A stretch of DNA of 64,000 nt from Alteribacter populi. GTDB taxonomy: Bacteria > Bacillota > Bacilli > Bacillales > Salisediminibacteriaceae. The notes under the pieces were generated by a model. The model did not search any database and was not told the origin of the DNA. It worked only from the letters and a program-made list of their open reading frames with translations. The stretch spans positions 3,498,559 to 3,562,558 of the forward strand of contig NZ_KZ293963.1 in the NCBI RefSeq assembly GCF_002352765.1. The letters run 5' to 3'. The translations under genes were made by a program, and so were the position numbers. Every line of letters begins with the position of its first letter. Positions within the stretch are counted from its first letter, which is position 1. Of the stretch, positions 58,148 through 64,000 are shown piece by piece.

Positions 58148-60359
58148 GCCGTCACCTCAACAAATTAAAGAACAGCGAATCTATACGGAAATGGGCCTGA
58201 CTGATCAAGAGTTTGAATTGGTAGAAAAGACGCTCGGTCGCCTCCCAAACTATACGGAAACCGGGCTTTTTTCCGTCATGTGGTCAGAGCACTGCAGCTA
58301 TAAAAATTCGAAAGTACTTCTAAAGAAATTCCCAACAGAAGGGGAACGTGTTCTGCAAGGTCCTGGTGAAGGGGCTGGGATTATTGATATCGGCGACGAG
58401 CAAGCGGTCGTTTTTAAAATCGAAAGCCATAACCATCCGTCTGCGATTGAGCCTTATCAAGGAGCGGCAACGGGTGTTGGCGGGATCATTCGTGATGTAT
58501 TTTCCATGGGAGCGAGACCTGTGGCACTACTCAACTCCCTTCGCTTCGGTGAACTTGGAACGCCGCGTGTGAATTACTTGTTTGAACAAGTGGTAGCTGG
58601 GATTGCAGGATACGGAAACTGTATCGGGATTCCGACCGTTGGAGGAGAAGTGCAATTTGACCCATGTTACGAAGGCAATCCGTTAGTGAACGCGATGTGT
58701 GTCGGGCTAATTGATCATAAAGATATTCAAAAAGGCCAGGCAAAAGGCGTTGGCAACCCGGTCATTTATGTCGGTGCGAGCACGGGAAAAGACGGAATTC
58801 ACGGCGCTACGTTCGCGTCTGAAGAGCTGAATGAAGGATCTGAAGCCAAGCGTCCGGCTGTTCAAGTAGGCGATCCATTTATGGAAAAATTACTTCTTGA
58901 AGCGTGTCTTGAAGTCGTGAAAAATGATGCGCTTGTTGGGATTCAAGATATGGGAGCAGCAGGCCTTACGTCGTCTTCAGCGGAGATGGCGAGTAAAGCT
59001 GGCTCTGGAATTGAGCTAAACCTTGATGAAGTTCCTCAGCGTGAAAAAGGGATGACGCCATACGAGATGATGCTTTCTGAATCTCAAGAGCGGATGCTGC
59101 TTGTCGTTCAAAAAGGTCGTGAAGATGAAATTATGGACATTTTCGAGCGCCACGGACTTCTTGCTAAAGTGGTCGGTCAAGTAACAGATGACCGCAAGCT
59201 TCGACTTGTTCACGAAGGACGTGTTGCAGCAGATGTGCCGGTAGACGCACTCGCTGAAGAAGCGCCAGTTTACCATAAACCATCGACAGTTCCGGCTTAC
59301 TATCAAACGTATCGAAAGCAGGAGATGACGGTACCGAAAGTAGAAGACCCTACGCAAACACTACTGTCTTTACTTGCTCAGCCAACGATTGCGAGTAAGG
59401 AATGGGTTTACGATCAGTACGATTATATGGTACGTACAAATACGGTTGTAATGCCAGGCTCTGATGCAGCTGTACTTCGCATTCGCGGTACAAAGAAAGC
59501 TCTAGCAATGACAACAGATTGTAACTCTCGTTATCTTTACCTTGATCCGAAAGAAGGCGGAAAGCTAGCAGTTGCTGAAGCGGCTCGTAACCTCGTATGT
59601 TCTGGTGCAAAGCCTCTAGGTGTAACGGATTGTTTAAATTACGGAAGTCCTGATAAGCCGGAAATCTTTTGGCAGCTAGAAACTTCTACGGACGGCTTAA
59701 GTGAGGCATGTCGAACACTTGAAACACCGGTGATCGGCGGGAACGTGAGCTTATATAACGAAACAAACGGAGAAGCGGTTTATCCGACACCGGTGATTGG
59801 CATGGTCGGACTCATCGAAGACCTGGATCATATTACGACACAGGCATTTAAACAAGCTGGCGACTTGATTTATCTCGTCGGAGAAGCAAAAGCAGAATTT
59901 GGCGGCAGCGAGCTTCAGAAATTTATAGACGGTAAAATTTCCGGCCAGCCGCCGACGATTGATTTAGATGTGGAAAAAGCTCGTCAGGAACAGATTCACA
60001 GTGCAATTACAGCAGGTACACTCCAGTCAGCACATGATCTTTCAGAAGGTGGATTTTTAGTCGCACTAGCGGAATCGATGATGAAAACAGGACTAGGTGC
60101 TAGCGTGTCGATTGGCGAAGATGTTGTGACTGAAGGATTTTCGGAAACACCTTCACGTTACCTAGTATCTGTTGCAAAAGAAAAACGTGCGGAGTTTGAA
60201 GCAATTGTAACGGATACCCGCTGCATTGGGGAAGTGACAGATATAGCGAAGCTTGAAGTGTACGGAAAGATGGGTGACACGGTACTGTCTGTCGATTCAA
60301 CGAGACTCGAGGAAGCTTGGAGAGGAGCGATTCCATGTTTGCTGAAATCAAAGGCTTAA
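58131..60359 (+). CDS. purL: FGAM synthase catalytic subunit (small PurL)
   Basis: A 742-residue small-type PurL, which depends on PurS and PurQ. MWSEHCSYKNSK (about 47-58) and KIESHNHPSAIEPYQGAATG (about 97-116) are hallmark motifs, and GGNVSLYNET appears in the second half. Converts FGAR to FGAM. GGAGGG eight bases before the ATG, which lies inside the end of purQ. Confidence 0.97.
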   Translation: MQLLHEPSPQQIKEQRIYTEMGLTDQEFELVEKTLGRLPNYTETGLFSVMWSEHCSYKNSKVLLKKFPTEGERVLQGPGEGAGIIDIGDEQAVVFKIESHNHPSAIEPYQGAATGVGGIIRDVFSMGARPVALLNSLRFGELGTPRVNYLFEQVVAGIAGYGNCIGIPTVGGEVQFDPCYEGNPLVNAMCVGLIDHKDIQKGQAKGVGNPVIYVGASTGKDGIHGATFASEELNEGSEAKRPAVQVGDPFMEKLLLEACLEVVKNDALVGIQDMGAAGLTSSSAEMASKAGSGIELNLDEVPQREKGMTPYEMMLSESQERMLLVVQKGREDEIMDIFERHGLLAKVVGQVTDDRKLRLVHEGRVAADVPVDALAEEAPVYHKPSTVPAYYQTYRKQEMTVPKVEDPTQTLLSLLAQPTIASKEWVYDQYDYMVRTNTVVMPGSDAAVLRIRGTKKALAMTTDCNSRYLYLDPKEGGKLAVAEAARNLVCSGAKPLGVTDCLNYGSPDKPEIFWQLETSTDGLSEACRTLETPVIGGNVSLYNETNGEAVYPTPVIGMVGLIEDLDHITTQAFKQAGDLIYLVGEAKAEFGGSELQKFIDGKISGQPPTIDLDVEKARQEQIHSAITAGTLQSAHDLSEGGFLVALAESMMKTGLGASVSIGEDVVTEGFSETPSRYLVSVAKEKRAEFEAIVTDTRCIGEVTDIAKLEVYGKMGDTVLSVDSTRLEEAWRGAIPCLLKSKA

Positions 60360-61747
60360 ATGAAGAATGTGGCGTATTTGGCATTTGGGGTCACGAAGAG
60401 GCTTCACGCATTGCCTATTATGGTTTGCATAGCTTGCAACACCGCGGACAAGAAGGAGCAGGCATTGTCGTTTCAGATGGCGAACGATTAAAAATTCAAA
60501 AAGGCCTCGGTCTTGTAAATGATGTGTTTAATGATGAAAATTTAAATGAACTTACAGGTAGAGGCGCTGTCGGGCATGTTCGTTATACAACAGCTGGAGA
60601 TCATGATTTGGTCAATTGTCAGCCATTCCTTTTCAATTCGCAAACGGGGAGCCTGGCGCTTGCTCATAACGGGAATTTGGTTAATGCCAATGATCTAAAA
60701 CATCAGCTTGAAAGGCAGGGCAGCATTTTTCAAACGACCTCAGACACCGAAGTTCTTGCTCATCTCATGAAACGGAGCGGTTATGAATCAGAGGAAGAGC
60801 GATTGATGAACGCTCTTACAATGGTAAAAGGTGCTTATGCCTTCATGACGATGACAGAAAACCAACTGATGGTTGCTCTTGATCCGAATGGCTTACGTCC
60901 ACTGTCTCTCGGTCGGTTAGGCGACGCTTATGTAGTCTCCAGTGAAACATGTGCGTTTGATATTATCGGAGCCGAATACGTCCGAGAAATTGAGCCTGGT
61001 GAAGTGTTGATTATAAACGATGATGGGATTCGCAGCGAACGCTTTTCTTTTTCCACCAAAAAATCGATTTGCTCAATGGAATATGTCTACTTCGCTCGTC
61101 CAGACAGCCATTTAGAACAAATCAACGTCCATTCTGCTCGGAAAAGTCTTGGGAAGCAGTTGGCTATGGAAGAGCCGATTGAAGCAGATGTCGTCACAGG
61201 TGTTCCAGATTCTAGTATATCAGCCGCCATCGGTTATGCTGAGCAAACAGGGATTCCGTATGAATTAGGGCTCATTAAAAACCGTTATGTCGGCCGGACG
61301 TTTATTCAGCCTTCACAACAGCTACGCGAGCAAGGGGTAAAAATGAAGCTGTCTGCGGTGCGTGGTGTTGTCGAGGGAAAGCGTGTAGTGATGGTGGATG
61401 ATTCGATTGTCCGTGGAACGACGAGTCGACGAATTGTTAAATTGTTAAAAGAAGCGGGAGCAAAAGAGGTCCACGTGCGAATTAGTGCGCCGCCAATTAA
61501 AAACCCGTGTTTTTATGGTATTGATACATCAACAAAAGGAGAGCTCATTGCTTCTTCAAAGTCTGTAAAAGAAATTGAAGCAGAAATTGGGGCAGATTCC
61601 CTTCGTTATTTATCAGTGCAAGGCTTGATGGATGGGATTGGTCGTCCAAAGACAATGGAAAACTGCGGGCAGTGTCTCGCGTGCTTTACAGGAGAATACC
61701 CGACAGAAATTTATCCGCACACGATCCACCCTTATGAAAAAGTGTAA
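60335..61747 (+). CDS. purF: Amidophosphoribosyltransferase
   Basis: A 470-residue enzyme catalysing the first committed step of purine synthesis. Like B. subtilis PurF it starts with an 11-residue propeptide (MFAEIKGLNEE) and then Cys12, which becomes the N-terminal nucleophile after processing. PRPP-binding motif VVMVDDSIVRGTTSRR lies near residue 350. Cysteines in SICSME, NPCFYG and CGQCLAC are the likely 4Fe-4S ligands. The start at 60335 follows GGAGAGGAG and lies 25 bases inside purL. Confidence 0.97.
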   Translation: MFAEIKGLNEECGVFGIWGHEEASRIAYYGLHSLQHRGQEGAGIVVSDGERLKIQKGLGLVNDVFNDENLNELTGRGAVGHVRYTTAGDHDLVNCQPFLFNSQTGSLALAHNGNLVNANDLKHQLERQGSIFQTTSDTEVLAHLMKRSGYESEEERLMNALTMVKGAYAFMTMTENQLMVALDPNGLRPLSLGRLGDAYVVSSETCAFDIIGAEYVREIEPGEVLIINDDGIRSERFSFSTKKSICSMEYVYFARPDSHLEQINVHSARKSLGKQLAMEEPIEADVVTGVPDSSISAAIGYAEQTGIPYELGLIKNRYVGRTFIQPSQQLREQGVKMKLSAVRGVVEGKRVVMVDDSIVRGTTSRRIVKLLKEAGAKEVHVRISAPPIKNPCFYGIDTSTKGELIASSKSVKEIEAEIGADSLRYLSVQGLMDGIGRPKTMENCGQCLACFTGEYPTEIYPHTIHPYEKV

Positions 61748-61774
61748 ACGGGCGTGTTCAAAAAGGAGGACAAT

Positions 61775-62824
61775 ATGTCTAAAGCGTATGAAGAGGCAGG
61801 AGTAAACATCGAAGCCGGTTATGAATCGGTTCACCGGATGAAACGTCATGTGGCGCGGACGATGCGCCCGGAAGTCATGGGCGGATTAGGAGGGTTCGGC
61901 GGAATGTTCGATCTCTCGCAAAAAGGGTACCAAGAACCTGTACTCATTTCGGGAACAGACGGTGTTGGAACGAAACTGATGCTCGCTCAAGAAACGGGCG
62001 TCCATGACACGATCGGCGTCGATGCCGTGGCGATGTGTGTGAACGACATCGTCGTGCAAGGAGCGGAGCCCCTTTTCTTTTTAGACTATTTAGCCCTGGG
62101 TGAAAATAAACCAGAAGTAGTAGAACAAATTGTCAAAGGTATTGCGGATGGATGTAAAGAAGCAGGCTGTGCGCTCATTGGCGGCGAAACAGCTGAAATG
62201 CCGGGCATGTATGATCCAGACGAATACGACGTTGCTGGCTTTGTAGTCGGAGCAGCGGAAAAATCCCGGCTCATTGATGGCTCAGCGATCTCAGATGGGG
62301 ATATCCTCATCGGGCTTCCTTCGAGCGGTATTCATAGTAACGGTTTTTCGCTCGTCCGCAAAGTGTTAGCTGACCAACATGTATCCCTCAATGATAGTGT
62401 TCCCGGTGGTGAGGGGAGTTCAATTGGTGAGTGGCTCCTAACACCTACACGCATCTATGTGGACGCTGTACTACGTTTAGCGAACAACGGACTTCTTAAA
62501 GGAGCGGCACATAACACAGGTGGCGGACTTTATGAAAATGTCCCTAGAATGCTGCCGGACGGAGTGAAGGCCGTAGTAGACCCGGATCAATGGAAGCAAC
62601 AAGATGTTTTTAGTTGGTTAAAAAAGCTCGGCGATCTTTCGGAAAAAGACATGTACAGTACGTTTAACATGGGTATAGGCATGGTGTTAGCTGTCTCTGC
62701 GGACCACCTAGAGAAAGCTTTGACACATCTAAGGGAAGCAGGAGAGACTCCCGCAGTGATTGGAAATATCCAATCTAGCGAAAAGCAACCTTCCATTACC
62801 ATTAAGGGAGTCGATACACCATGA
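61775..62824 (+). CDS. purM: Phosphoribosylformylglycinamidine cyclo-ligase
   Basis: A 349-residue AIR synthetase, SKAYEEAGVNIEAGYESV at the start, LISGTDGVGTKLMLA (about 53-67) and ALIGGETAEMPGMY (about 132-145). Ring closure of FGAM to AIR. Start at 61775 after AAAGGAGG. ATGA overlap with purN. Confidence 0.97.
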   Translation: MSKAYEEAGVNIEAGYESVHRMKRHVARTMRPEVMGGLGGFGGMFDLSQKGYQEPVLISGTDGVGTKLMLAQETGVHDTIGVDAVAMCVNDIVVQGAEPLFFLDYLALGENKPEVVEQIVKGIADGCKEAGCALIGGETAEMPGMYDPDEYDVAGFVVGAAEKSRLIDGSAISDGDILIGLPSSGIHSNGFSLVRKVLADQHVSLNDSVPGGEGSSIGEWLLTPTRIYVDAVLRLANNGLLKGAAHNTGGGLYENVPRMLPDGVKAVVDPDQWKQQDVFSWLKKLGDLSEKDMYSTFNMGIGMVLAVSADHLEKALTHLREAGETPAVIGNIQSSEKQPSITIKGVDTP

Positions 62825-63411
62825 AAATCGCTGTATTTGCATCAGGAAGTGGAAGCAATTTTCAAGCGATTTTAGAGGCTCAAAAGGAAGAGACTCTTCA
62901 AGCCGAAGTCGCTCTTCTCGTTTGTGATAAACCTGGAGCAAAAGTGATTGATCGGGCGGTGGCCCATAATATTCCAATCTTTGTTTTTGATCCGCATAAT
63001 TACAATATGAAGGCAGAGTTTGAACAAGAGGTCATCACAAAATTAGCAGAGCATGATTGTTCCTATGTGATTCTCGCCGGATATATGCGGCTTATTGGAA
63101 AAACGCTTTTGCAGCCTTTTGAAGGACGGATTATCAATATCCACCCGTCCTTACTTCCGGCTTTTCCAGGGCTGGACGCGATCGGGCAAGCCTTTGATGC
63201 CGGAGTCAAAGTGACTGGGGTCACAGTTCACTTTGTCGACCAAGGGGTGGATACAGGTCCAATTATTGCTCAGCAAGCTGTTACAATAGAGGATGGGGAT
63301 ACACGAGCGGATATGCAGCGAAAGGTTCAAGAAGTTGAGCATGCTCTCTATCCTAAAACGATACAATCAATCATCACTAAAAAGATGAAGGAGGTTTCAA
63401 TCCATGAGTAA
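62821..63411 (+). CDS. purN: Phosphoribosylglycinamide formyltransferase
   Basis: A 196-residue folate-dependent GAR transformylase. N-terminal AVFASGSGSNFQAI binds phosphate; the catalytic Asn-His-Asp set is in NIHPSLLPAFPG (about 106-117) and VHFVDQGVDTGPI. It overlaps purH by eight bases. Confidence 0.97.
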   Translation: MKIAVFASGSGSNFQAILEAQKEETLQAEVALLVCDKPGAKVIDRAVAHNIPIFVFDPHNYNMKAEFEQEVITKLAEHDCSYVILAGYMRLIGKTLLQPFEGRIINIHPSLLPAFPGLDAIGQAFDAGVKVTGVTVHFVDQGVDTGPIIAQQAVTIEDGDTRADMQRKVQEVEHALYPKTIQSIITKKMKEVSIHE

Positions 63412-64000
63412 ACGTGCATTAATTAGCGTGTCTGACAAAACAGGGATTGAACAACTGGCACAAAGCCTTGTCGAGGCTGGTGTAGAGATTATTTCTACTG
63501 GTGGAACGAAGCGTGCGATCGAAGCTGCTGGCATTCATGCGATTGGTATTGAAGAGGTCACAGGTTTTCCTGAAATGATGGACGGCCGTGTTAAAACGCT
63601 TCACCCTCGTATTCACGGCGGACTTTTAGCGTTAAGAAATTCAAGTGAGCATGTGAAGGCGCTGCGGGATCATGAGATTCAGCCGATCGACCTTGTGATT
63701 GTAAACTTGTATCCATTCCAGGAAACGATCGAGAATCCGGATGCGACATTTGAAGAGGCGATTGAAAACATTGATATTGGCGGTCCTTCGATGATCCGTT
63801 CAGCTGCCAAAAATCATCGTGACGTCGCTGTAGTCGTCGACCCGTCAGACTATCCGGTAGTGATTGAAGAAATGAAAGCAAACGACAGTGAGCTTTCAGA
63901 TGAACGGAAACGAAAATTAGCAGCGAAAGCCTTTCGACATACAGCGGCTTACGATGCACTCATTGCTGAATTTTTAACTAAGCAGTCAGGAGAAGAGTAC
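63404..64000 (+). CDS. purH: AICAR transformylase/IMP cyclohydrolase (partial)
   Basis: The first 199 codons of PurH (full length about 510). SKRALISVSDKTGIEQLAQS at the start, STGGTKRAIE, GRVKTLHPRIHGGLL (about 62-76) and DIGGPSMIRSAAKN belong to the MGS-like IMP cyclohydrolase domain; the transformylase domain lies beyond the window. AAGGAGG ten bases before the ATG. purD is expected next by synteny. Confidence 0.97.
   Translation, partial: MSKRALISVSDKTGIEQLAQSLVEAGVEIISTGGTKRAIEAAGIHAIGIEEVTGFPEMMDGRVKTLHPRIHGGLLALRNSSEHVKALRDHEIQPIDLVIVNLYPFQETIENPDATFEEAIENIDIGGPSMIRSAAKNHRDVAVVVDPSDYPVVIEEMKANDSELSDERKRKLAAKAFRHTAAYDALIAEFLTKQSGEEY

Overview
The window reads as chromosomal DNA of a low-GC Bacillaceae bacterium, probably alkaliphilic or halotolerant. 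Supporting this: Gram-positive ribosome-binding sites (AGGAGG-type), frequent GTG/TTG starts, PurR boxes, purine riboswitches, CcpA cre sites and a gene order (yeaC-yeaD-yebA-guaA-pbuG ... yebE-yebG-purEKBCSQLFMNH) that matches Bacillus subtilis. Exported proteins carry strongly acidic linkers and there is an NhaC-type sodium-coupled carrier. Assignments are from reading motifs; no database search was possible.

Region 1 (1-10514) is a trans-4-hydroxy-L-proline catabolic regulon: epimerase, multi-subunit D-hydroxyproline dehydrogenase (catalytic flavoprotein on the plus strand; FAD/NAD subunit and two [2Fe-2S] proteins on the minus strand), DapA-family deaminase, 2-oxoglutarate-semialdehyde dehydrogenase and an NhaC carrier. 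A sigma-54 activator gene lies between the two arms, and each arm starts with a textbook -24/-12 promoter. A second proline-racemase-family protein in the operon has lost both catalytic cysteines.

Region 2 (10.5-14.2 kb) is a junction: a fumarylacetoacetase-family hydrolase with its own sigma-A promoter, an Rpn-type nuclease gene followed by a partial tandem copy of its own 3' end, and a LysR regulator divergent from region 3.

Region 3 (14.4-28.5 kb) is a 4-hydroxyphenylacetate (homoprotocatechuate) pathway in two opposed blocks. The plus block has a DapA-family lyase, HpaE, HpaB, HpaD, a second aldehyde dehydrogenase, a flavin reductase, a RibF-like FAD synthetase and a TRAP transporter. 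The minus block has HpaF and a split HpaG. Classical HpaH and HpaI are not seen; the DapA-like lyase may replace them.

Region 4 (28.6-31 kb) holds a nitroreductase, a small stress-like protein and a TauE/SafE permease. Region 5 (31-39.4 kb) is yeaC-yeaD-yebA, guaA and pbuG with two guanine riboswitches. Region 6 (39.5-51.9 kb) is accessory DNA placed between pbuG and yebE: a type III polyketide synthase with its methyltransferase, an M42 peptidase, a YesMN-type two-component system, a sugar ABC importer without ATPase, and a secreted GH3 glycosidase, the last two loci carrying perfect cre sites. Region 7 (52.1-64 kb) is yebE-yebG and the purine operon, behind a PurR box and a third riboswitch, cut inside purH by the window end.

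Between genes there are several repeat families: a 21-bp phased repeat at three loci, an interspersed element of about 160 bp with a truncated second copy, GGGGNCTGTCC-type hairpins, and a MITE-like element.
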